From: Mediterranea massiliensis
Lineage (GTDB): Bacteria; Bacteroidota; Bacteroidia; Bacteroidales; Bacteroidaceae
Length of the DNA stretch: 6,254 nucleotides
Direction: 5' to 3'
Assembly: GCA_958402075.1 (NCBI GenBank)
Contig: CATXSD010000149.1
Coordinates: 1-6,254 of the forward strand
A model generated the notes under the pieces. That model had not been told where the DNA came from and did no database searches. It worked only from the letters and a program-made list of their open reading frames with translations. The position numbers and the translations under genes are program-made. Position 1 is the stretch's first letter. Every line of letters begins with the position of its first letter. This document shows, one piece after another, positions 1 to 5,540 of this stretch.

Positions 1-834
1 CTCCTGCTGATACTGGCCTTCTACCTGAACCGCCGCGCCCTCGTGGCCCACTACACCTCAGCGGCCCGCGGGAGCAACCGTTCGCCCGCCGCAAGCATCG
101 AGGCTACCGTTGTGTCGGCCCGCATCGTGCTCCTGTTCGGAGCCCTCCACCTGCTGGTTCTTCTCGTCACGCGGACACCTTTTCGTGGAGAGTCGGACTT
201 CCTCCTCCACCACGTGGCGCCACCGATGGTATTCGTGCTCAGCATCCTGTTCAACCAGTTGGGCATCAGCTACTTCAACCGTCTGATGAAGCAGACGGTC
301 TTTGTACCCATCGTCAACGACCGGGGCGACGTGACGGGCAAAGCCCTGGCCACCGACGCCCTGTCCAGACGCCAGCCCTACATGGTGCCCTTCGTACGCG
401 TGGCCGTCACGCTGAACGGCATGCTCTACCTCTGCCCGCGCTCCCAGGACACCACTTTTGAGAAGGGCAAGACCGACCTGCCCGTCGAGGGATGCCTCCA
501 CTACGGCGAAACGCTGAAGCAGGGCATCTGCCGGCTGGTCAGGCAGATACTCCCCGACGTACCTCTACAGGAACTCAAGTTCAACTTCAAATATACCTTG
601 GAAAACGATGTGACCCACCGCCTGGTGTATGTCTTCACCCTGACCCTCGACCACGAAAGCCAGCTGGGACGGCAGGCCGCACAGAGCGGCAAGCTATGGA
701 CCATCCAGCAGATTGAACAAAACTTGGGACAGAACTTCTTCGCCCGATGCTTCGAGGACGAATACAACCGCGTATTCTCGTTCATCGACGAATGCGGCGG
801 CAAGCGGACGCACGCCCCCGAAAATCACGGATAG
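1..834 (+). CDS. Membrane protein with C-terminal degenerate Nudix-like domain (5' partial)
   Basis: The reading frame is open from the first base, so the gene begins upstream; a GTG at 43 is an internal codon, not a convincing start. The 277 visible residues begin with the end of a hydrophobic segment (LLLILAFYL), then a basic stretch, a hydrophobic helix at about 42-57, and another at about 72-88, followed by a soluble domain to the end. That domain (about 100-265) starts with a VPIVNDRGDVTG strand-turn, as in Nudix-fold proteins, and has G164, E170 and R178 spaced as in the Nudix box GX5EX7R. The glutamates of the following REUXEE part are missing (it reads RLVRQI), so pyrophosphohydrolase activity is unlikely. 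I infer an inner-membrane protein with a cytoplasmic pseudo-Nudix ligand-sensing or structural domain; the N-terminal family (for example a transporter) cannot be told from this fragment. Its stop overlaps the end of the convergent methyltransferase gene by 10 bp. Confidence 0.75.
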   Translation, partial: LLLILAFYLNRRALVAHYTSAARGSNRSPAASIEATVVSARIVLLFGALHLLVLLVTRTPFRGESDFLLHHVAPPMVFVLSILFNQLGISYFNRLMKQTVFVPIVNDRGDVTGKALATDALSRRQPYMVPFVRVAVTLNGMLYLCPRSQDTTFEKGKTDLPVEGCLHYGETLKQGICRLVRQILPDVPLQELKFNFKYTLENDVTHRLVYVFTLTLDHESQLGRQAAQSGKLWTIQQIEQNLGQNFFARCFEDEYNRVFSFIDECGGKRTHAPENHG

Positions 835-1529
835 AGCAAGAAGATGCAGGGAATCTTGGTCAGGTCGGGCGTATGTCCCTTCCAGTCCTTAACGGTGCGC
901 GTGCGGATAAACTCGCCTTCGCACGTGATGTTGGCCGCGATGCACAGGCGCGTCTGCGGGCGGCAGTTCTGAAGGATGTCCTCCAGCATCTTGTTGTTGC
1001 GATAAGGCGTCTCGATGAAGAGCTGCGTCTGGTGCTCGGCATAGGCGCGCTGCTCCAGCTGTTTCAGTTTTTTGGCCCGCTCGGCCGGCTCGATGGGCAG
1101 GTAGCCGTTGAAGGCAAAGCTCTGTCCGTTGAAGCCCGAACCCATCACGGAAAGAATGATGGACGAAGGCCCCACCAGCGGCACCACCTTCAAGCCCTTG
1201 CGCTGGGCAATGGCCACTACATCGGCACCCGGATCGGCCACGGCCGGACAACCCGCTTCGGAAATGACTCCCATCGAAAGGCCTGCTTCGAGCGGTTTCA
1301 GATAGCCGGAGATGGCTTCGGGCGACGTATGCTTGTTGAGCGGATAGAAAGTCAGGGCGTCAATGTCCATCTCCCTATCCACTTTCTTCAGGAAGCGACG
1401 GGCCGAACGGACGTCCTCCACAATGAAATGGCGGATGCCCGCTATGATTTCCTTATTATATATAGGTAGGACTTTTTCCCACGGAGTGTCGCCCAGGGTG
1501 ACGGGCAGGAGATAGAGTGCGGTTTCCAT
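825..1529 (-). CDS. SAM-dependent methyltransferase, tetrapyrrole methylase family (RsmI-like)
   Basis: The 234-residue protein matches the tetrapyrrole (corrin/porphyrin) methylase superfamily, nearest to the 16S rRNA 2'-O-methyltransferase RsmI. Family landmarks occur in order: N-terminal strand LYLLPVTLGD (5-14), an IVEDVRSAR segment (36-44) corresponding to the AEDTR region of RsmI, the SAM-binding VISEAGCPAVADPG (88-101), VPLVGPSSI (116-124), FNGYLP (140-145) and FIETPYRN (171-178). It is shorter than E. coli RsmI (about 286 residues) and stops after the methylase core (FLLYP), so the C-terminal extension is missing. rRNA methylation is therefore only one possibility; I infer a cytosolic methyltransferase of unproven substrate. 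The ATG at 1527-1529 begins directly at the conserved N-terminal strand. No TAnnTTTG promoter box lies in the gap before it, so it may be read through from fabI. Its leader is the heptamer inverted repeat at 1536-1625. Confidence 0.88.
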   Translation of the reverse strand: METALYLLPVTLGDTPWEKVLPIYNKEIIAGIRHFIVEDVRSARRFLKKVDREMDIDALTFYPLNKHTSPEAISGYLKPLEAGLSMGVISEAGCPAVADPGADVVAIAQRKGLKVVPLVGPSSIILSVMGSGFNGQSFAFNGYLPIEPAERAKKLKQLEQRAYAEHQTQLFIETPYRNNKMLEDILQNCRPQTRLCIAANITCEGEFIRTRTVKDWKGHTPDLTKIPCIFLLYP

Positions 1530-1535
1530 TAAGTG

Positions 1536-1625
1536 AATTGAGAATTGAGAATGGAGAGTTGAAAATTGAAAATGAAAAATTCATTCTCCATTTCATTCTC
1601 CATTCTCAATTTTCAATTCTCAATT
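1536..1625. repeat. Inverted array of degenerate AATTGAG heptamers forming a long hairpin
   Basis: From 1536 to 1577 the plus strand reads as six consecutive 7-bp units close to AATTGAG or AATTGAA. From 1591 to 1625 similar units appear on the opposite strand. The two halves pair: 1536-1548 with 1613-1625 (13 bp, perfect), 1549-1557 with 1597-1605 (9 bp), 1560-1564 with 1591-1595 (5 bp), and 1571-1576 with 1580-1585 around a three-base loop. The main asymmetry is one extra heptamer, a bulge at 1606-1612. The block fills nearly the whole gap between fabI and the methyltransferase gene and is much more AT-rich than either gene. No T-run follows the stem in either direction of transcription, so it is not a typical intrinsic terminator. 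Its function is unknown. Confidence 0.9.
1580..1603. repeat. Perfect 12-bp tandem duplication inside the hairpin
   Basis: TTCATTCTCCAT occurs twice in immediate succession, at 1580-1591 and 1592-1603, without a mismatch. It lies in the right arm of the inverted repeat; the left arm has no matching pair of copies, which explains why the upper stem is imperfect. Perfect identity inside an otherwise degenerate array suggests a recent slippage event. Confidence 0.9.
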
Positions 1626-1633
1626 AAAAAAGT

Positions 1634-2491
1634 TTATCCGTAGATGATGTTGCCGTTGGCATCCTTGTACTCGTCGAGACCCTTCTCATACGTAGCCATG
1701 GCACGGAGGCTCATACCCACGCTGGAGAAACCGCCGTCGTGGTAGAGGTTCTGCATGGTGACCTTGCGGGTAAGGTCGGAGAACATCACGATGCAATAGT
1801 CGGCACACTCGTCGGCCGAAGCGTTGCCCAGCGGTGACATGCGGTTGGCAAAGTCGAACAGCTTGTCCATGCCCTTCACGCCCGAACCGGCGGTGGTCAT
1901 CGTGGGCGACTGGGAGATAGTGTTGACACGCACGTGGTGCTCACGTCCGTAGATGTAGCCGAAGCTGCGCGCGATGGACTCGAGCAGGGCCTTGGCATCA
2001 GCCATGTCGTTGTAGCCGTAGAAAGTACGCTGGGCGGCTACGTAGCTCAGGGCCAGGATAGAACCGTAATCGGCAATGGCGCCCAGCTTCTTGGCCGTCT
2101 GTATCATCTTGTGGAAAGACACGGCCGAGATGTCCAGTGTCTTGTTCAGCATATCGTAATCCAAGTCATCGTACGTACGTTTCTTGCGCACGTTGGGAGA
2201 CATTCCGATGGAGTGGAGCACAAAGTCAATCTGTCCGCCCAGCACTTCCATGGAGCGTTTGAACACGTTCTCCAGGTCTTCCACGCTGGTGGCGTCGGCG
2301 GGAATCACCTCGCAATGCAGCTTCTCGGCCAGGGCAGAAACTTCGCCCATGCGGACAGCTACGGGGGTGTTGGACAATGTAATGGTTGCACCCTCTTCAA
2401 CAGCTTTTTCTGCAACCTTCCAGGCAATGGACTGCTCGTTCAGAGCACCGAAAATGATGCCTCTTTTTCCTTTCAATAAATTGTAACTCAT
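1634..2491 (-). CDS. fabI: Enoyl-[acyl-carrier-protein] reductase (NADH)
   Basis: FabI carries out the last step of each fatty-acid elongation cycle, reducing trans-2-enoyl-ACP to acyl-ACP in the cytoplasm. The 285-residue protein is a short-chain dehydrogenase-type Rossmann enzyme. It has the N-terminal dinucleotide loop GKRGIIFGALNEQSIAW (8-24), FabI-like VLHSIGMSP (91-99), and the active-site segment with Y150 in LSYVAAQR followed by Y160-NDMADA-K167, the Y-X6-K pair of FabI. The substrate loop region (SPTMTTAGSGVKG, 195-207) and HDGGFS (251-256) follow. It is about 23 residues longer than E. coli FabI (262), mostly a C-terminal tail ending GNIIYG. The ATG at 2489-2491 fits the family N terminus and lies 24 bp downstream of a TATCTTTG promoter box. 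It diverges from the GH28 operon and precedes the methyltransferase on the same strand. Confidence 0.95.
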   Translation of the reverse strand: MSYNLLKGKRGIIFGALNEQSIAWKVAEKAVEEGATITLSNTPVAVRMGEVSALAEKLHCEVIPADATSVEDLENVFKRSMEVLGGQIDFVLHSIGMSPNVRKKRTYDDLDYDMLNKTLDISAVSFHKMIQTAKKLGAIADYGSILALSYVAAQRTFYGYNDMADAKALLESIARSFGYIYGREHHVRVNTISQSPTMTTAGSGVKGMDKLFDFANRMSPLGNASADECADYCIVMFSDLTRKVTMQNLYHDGGFSSVGMSLRAMATYEKGLDEYKDANGNIIYG

Positions 2492-2515
2492 ACCTATTTA
2501 ATAAAATTCACGCCG

Positions 2516-2523
2516 CAAAGATA
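2516..2523 (-). promoter_or_regulatory. Putative fabI promoter, Bacteroides -7 element
   Basis: Read on the minus strand this is TATCTTTG, an exact match to the Bacteroides -7 consensus TAnnTTTG. Transcription would start near 2511, giving a leader of roughly 20 nt before the fabI ATG. No TTTG is found at the expected 19-21 bp further upstream; that space is occupied by the inverted repeat at 2529-2560. The call rests on the -7 box and its position. Confidence 0.55.
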
Positions 2524-2528
2524 GGAAG

Positions 2529-2560
2529 TTTCCCCGTAAGTTTCTTGAAAAACGGGGAAA
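2529..2560. promoter_or_regulatory. Inverted repeat, candidate operator near the fabI promoter
   Basis: TTTCCCCGT at 2529-2537 is the exact reverse complement of ACGGGGAAA at 2552-2560, with 14 bp between. Inside lies a smaller inverted repeat, TTTC-TT-GAAA at 2541-2550, whose centre is one base from that of the outer one. The GC-rich arms stand out in this AT-rich gap. The element begins 5 bp upstream of the fabI -7 box and covers its -33 region, so a bound protein would probably affect fabI initiation. It lies about 70 bp upstream of the GH28 -7 box. The binding factor is unknown, and a transcription-factor role is inferred from position and symmetry. Confidence 0.5.
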
Positions 2561-2630
2561 GAAAGTGTCCGTTTGACAAAAAATCCACCAAAATCAACAA
2601 ATTGTACACAACAAAATAGGGTCATAACGG

Positions 2631-2638
2631 TACTTTTG
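2631..2638 (+). promoter_or_regulatory. Putative GH28-operon promoter, Bacteroides -7 element
   Basis: TACTTTTG matches TAnnTTTG exactly. A start site near 2643-2645 would give a leader of only about 11 nt to the ATG at 2656, or about 23 nt to the in-frame ATG at 2668. No -33 TTTG stands at 19-21 bp; the nearest similar sequence, ATTG at 2601-2604, is several bases too far. A weak core promoter like this would be consistent with dependence on an activator, as is usual for carbohydrate operons in Bacteroides. The stretch 2561-2630 otherwise holds only a small TGTACA palindrome at 2603-2608. Confidence 0.5.
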
Positions 2639-2655
2639 CCCTGGTAAAATTTTAA

Positions 2656-4239
2656 ATGATATCACGAATGAACACACCTCTCAAGAAATTATTGGTGCTT
2701 GCATGCGCCTGGCTTCCCATGGCCTGCGCCCAGCAAGCGGACACCCGCCCCGACTCAAGCGGCACGTACGACGCCCTCTACCAGGGCGTGCCTTTCGACA
2801 TGCCACAAGTGGTGCAACCCACCTTCCCCGACTATAGCGTCAACATCACCGCCTTCGGCGCCAAGGCCGACGGCAAGACTCTGAATACCAAGGCCATCAA
2901 CAAGGCCATCAAAGCCGTCAACGAGAAGGGCGGAGGCAAGGTGGTCATCCCCGAAGGATTGTGGCTCACCGGCCCCATCGAGCTGCTGAGCAACGTCAAC
3001 CTCTATACGGAGAAGAACGCGCTGGTGCTCTTCACCGACGACTTCAACGCCTACCCCATCATCAAGACCTCGTTCGAAGGGCTGGACACCCGCCGTTGCC
3101 AGTCGCCCATCTCGGCCCGCAACGCCGAAAACATCGCCATCACCGGCTACGGAGTGTTCGACGGCTCGGGCGACAGCTGGCGCCCCGTGAAGAAAGGCAA
3201 GATGACGTCCTCGCAATGGAAAGCCCTCCTTGCTACGGGCGGCGTGGTGGAGGACGACGTCTGGTACCCCACCGAAGGCTCGCTCAAGGGTGCCAAGGCC
3301 TGCAAGGAGTTCAACAATCCCGTGGGCATCGAGACCGATGAAGAATGGAACGAAATACGCCCGTGGCTCCGCCCCGTGCTGCTGAACATCGTCAAGAGCA
3401 AGAAGGTTCTGCTTCAGGGAGTTACATTCAAGAATTCGCCCAGTTGGTGTCTGCATCCCCTGTCGTGCGAACACATCACCATCGACAACGTCAAGGTGTT
3501 CAACCCCTGGTACTCGCAAAACGGCGACGCGCTCGACCTGGAGTCGTGCACCAACGCCCTGATTGTGAACAACACCTTCGATGCGGGCGACGATGCCATC
3601 TGCATCAAGTCGGGCAAGGACGAAGACGGACGCAGACGCGGAGAGCCCTGCCAGAATGTCATCGTGAAGAACAACATCGTGCTCCACGGCCATGGCGGCT
3701 TTGTGGTGGGCAGTGAGATGTCGGGCGGCGTCAAGAACATCTACGTCTCCGACTGTACCTTCCTGGGCACCGACGTAGGTCTCCGCTTCAAGAGTACCCG
3801 CGGACGCGGCGGCGTGGTGGAAAACATCCACATCGACCGCATCAACATGATTGACATCCCCCACGAAGCCCTGTTGTTCGACCTCTTCTATGGAGGCAAG
3901 GGAGCCGGCGAAGAGAGCGAGGAAGAACTGGCCAACCGCATGAAGGCTTCCGTACCCCCCGTCACCGAAGAGACGCCTGCCTTCCGCGACATCTACATCT
4001 CGAACATCACCGCCAGCAACGTAGGCCGCGCCATGTTCTTCAACGGCCTGCCCGAAATGCCCATCCGCAACATCGGCATCAAGGACGTGGTCATCAACGG
4101 CGCCCGCCAGGGTATCGTCATCAGCCAGGCCCAGAACGTGACCATCGACAACACCCAGGTCGAGACCCAAGGGAAAGTCCTGCAAGTCAAGGACTCCAAA
4201 GACGTGAAAGTCAACGGAGAAACCTATCACGACCAATAA
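2656..4239 (+). CDS. GH28 family polygalacturonase-type glycoside hydrolase, exported
   Basis: The 527-residue protein is a right-handed parallel beta-helix enzyme of family GH28, which hydrolyses alpha-linked galacturonic acid in pectins (homogalacturonan, xylogalacturonan or rhamnogalacturonan). The mature part opens with the FGAKADGKT motif (67-75) typical of the pectin-lyase-like superfamily. The four GH28 signature sites follow in order: N289-G-D291 (usually NTD), D312-D313, G345-H346-G347 and R377-F-K379 (usually RIK). D291, D312 and D313 are the expected catalytic aspartates and H346 the active-site histidine. A segment of about 65 residues (174-240) separates early helix turns. The signal peptide most likely ends at ACA-QQ (23-27). 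C24 could suggest a lipoprotein, but P-M-A before it is a poor lipobox. The ATG at 2668 (MNTPLKK) gives an equally good signal peptide and may be the true start. It is the first gene of a three-gene operon, 13 bp before the next. Exact substrate and endo/exo mode cannot be read from the sequence. Confidence 0.93.
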   Translation: MISRMNTPLKKLLVLACAWLPMACAQQADTRPDSSGTYDALYQGVPFDMPQVVQPTFPDYSVNITAFGAKADGKTLNTKAINKAIKAVNEKGGGKVVIPEGLWLTGPIELLSNVNLYTEKNALVLFTDDFNAYPIIKTSFEGLDTRRCQSPISARNAENIAITGYGVFDGSGDSWRPVKKGKMTSSQWKALLATGGVVEDDVWYPTEGSLKGAKACKEFNNPVGIETDEEWNEIRPWLRPVLLNIVKSKKVLLQGVTFKNSPSWCLHPLSCEHITIDNVKVFNPWYSQNGDALDLESCTNALIVNNTFDAGDDAICIKSGKDEDGRRRGEPCQNVIVKNNIVLHGHGGFVVGSEMSGGVKNIYVSDCTFLGTDVGLRFKSTRGRGGVVENIHIDRINMIDIPHEALLFDLFYGGKGAGEESEEELANRMKASVPPVTEETPAFRDIYISNITASNVGRAMFFNGLPEMPIRNIGIKDVVINGARQGIVISQAQNVTIDNTQVETQGKVLQVKDSKDVKVNGETYHDQ

Positions 4240-4252
4240 CCTACACCCGGAC

Positions 4253-5482
4253 ATGATGAAAAGATACACCTTCCTTCTGACAAGCCTCCTGTGGCTCGCG
4301 GCCCTCTGTGCCTCGGCCCAGGAGGACCTGACCCTAAAGGTCGAACTGAAGAATACATGGGACAAGGCCCGCCAGGACGCTCCTGCCGTCATTCGCCTGG
4401 CCGACCTTCAGGCTGGTTTCCCGATACGCTCGGCCGTCGTCAGGGACGCCCGCCAGGAAATACCTTCGCAACTGGACGACCTGGACGGAGACCTCCTGCC
4501 CGACGAACTGGCATTCGTCATCGACCTGCCCGCCCGCGGCACCCGCCAACTGACGGTCACCCTCTCGGCCGCCAAGACTCAGAGGACCTATCCGCCCCGC
4601 GTGTTCGCCCAAATGCTGGTGCGCGACGCCAAGAAAGGCAAACATGCCCCTGTGCAATCCATCACCGTGCCCGGCACCACAAACTTCTACAACATGCTCT
4701 ACGGCCACGGCCCCATGTTCGAATCGGAGCTGGTGGGCTACCGCATCTATTTCAATGAAAAACAGACCATTGACCCCTATGGCAAGTTCAACAAAGGACT
4801 GGAGCTGGAGAAAAGCCAATTCTATCCCAACGATGCCCAGCTGGCACAAGGCTTCGGCGACGACGTGCTCCTCGTGGGCAACAGTTGCGGCGTCGGCACC
4901 CTCAAGGGCTGGGACGGACAGAAGGCCACGCACGTGAAGCCGATAGCCAGCCGCACCGAACGCATCCTGGCAAGCGGCCCCGTACGCACCGTCGTCGAGG
5001 TGGAAGTGAAGGGCTGGGCCTATCAGGGAAGCGAACTCTCGATGACGCAACGCTACCTCCTCTATGCCGGCCACCGCGACCTGCGCATCGAGACGACCTT
5101 TGCCCGTCCCCTCCGGAATGAAGTCTTCTGCACAGGCGTACAGGACATCATGGGCAACGAAACCGTGGCCTATTCCGACCATCAGGGCCTGGCAGGCAGC
5201 TGGGGCAGGCATTGGCCCGTGACAGACACGGTGAAGTATGCCAAGGAAACCATCGGCATCGCCACCTACATCCCCCGGAAGTACGTCCTCCAGGAGGTGA
5301 AGGACGCCGACAACTACCTGTACACCCTCTCGGCTCCCGGCCAGACAGGCTTCCACCACTACACCATGTTCACCTCGCGCAAGGAGACCTTCGGCTATTC
5401 CACCGCCGAAGAGTGGTTCGCCTATCTGCGGGAATGGAAAGACGAGCTGGAGCATCCCGTAGAAATCAACATCCTGCCTTGA
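4253..5482 (+). CDS. DUF4861-like exported protein of a pectin cluster
   Basis: This 409-residue protein resembles the DUF4861 family, common in Bacteroidetes polysaccharide-utilisation loci; I cannot attach an enzymatic activity to it. It has a clean signal peptide (MMKRYTFLL followed by a hydrophobic core) with a signal-peptidase-I site at ASA-Q (20-23), so it is probably periplasmic. Visible conserved-looking stretches are an N-terminal beta-rich part with DLDGDLLPDELAF (76-88), YNMLYGHGPMFESELVGYR (146-164) followed by IDPYGK (173-178), GLAGSWGRHWPVTD (312-325) and HHYTMFTSRKE (368-378). These carry several histidines, acidic residues and aromatics that could line a sugar-binding or catalytic site. 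Two ATG codons stand in tandem at 4253 and 4256; either gives the same signal peptide. It starts 13 bp after the GH28 stop, suggesting co-transcription and a shared substrate. No frameshift or truncation is seen. Confidence 0.82.
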   Translation: MMKRYTFLLTSLLWLAALCASAQEDLTLKVELKNTWDKARQDAPAVIRLADLQAGFPIRSAVVRDARQEIPSQLDDLDGDLLPDELAFVIDLPARGTRQLTVTLSAAKTQRTYPPRVFAQMLVRDAKKGKHAPVQSITVPGTTNFYNMLYGHGPMFESELVGYRIYFNEKQTIDPYGKFNKGLELEKSQFYPNDAQLAQGFGDDVLLVGNSCGVGTLKGWDGQKATHVKPIASRTERILASGPVRTVVEVEVKGWAYQGSELSMTQRYLLYAGHRDLRIETTFARPLRNEVFCTGVQDIMGNETVAYSDHQGLAGSWGRHWPVTDTVKYAKETIGIATYIPRKYVLQEVKDADNYLYTLSAPGQTGFHHYTMFTSRKETFGYSTAEEWFAYLREWKDELEHPVEINILP

Positions 5483-5540
5483 GTAGAAACACACTTTCAC
5501 ACGTATCCATTATACAATCAGACATCAAAGAGAATTTGCC

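Noticed and set aside
43..834. GTG at 43 as the start of the first gene
   Set aside because: The frame is open to base 1 and the residues before it form a hydrophobic segment consistent with more membrane helices upstream.
747..1469. Plus-strand open frame of 240 codons opposite the methyltransferase
   Set aside because: The minus-strand frame carries clear SAM methyltransferase motifs; the plus-strand product has none.
1536..1625. Intrinsic terminator for fabI, or a CRISPR-like array
   Set aside because: The stem is AT-rich with no following T-run on either strand, and the repeat units are contiguous heptamers without spacers.
2656..2730. Lipoprotein signal at C24 of the GH28 protein
   Set aside because: The residues before the cysteine are L-P-M-A; proline at -3 and methionine at -2 do not fit a lipobox, whereas A-C-A followed by Q-Q is a good signal-peptidase-I site.
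2755..4392. Open frame of 545 codons on the minus strand opposite the GH28 gene
   Set aside because: It mirrors the high-GC codon pattern of the GH28 gene, has no recognisable domain (long runs of V, D, G, H typical of antisense translation), and crosses into the next gene.
4334..5500. Open frame of 388 codons on the minus strand opposite the DUF4861-like gene
   Set aside because: Antisense shadow with the same low-complexity composition and no family resemblance; the plus-strand gene has a signal peptide and operon context.
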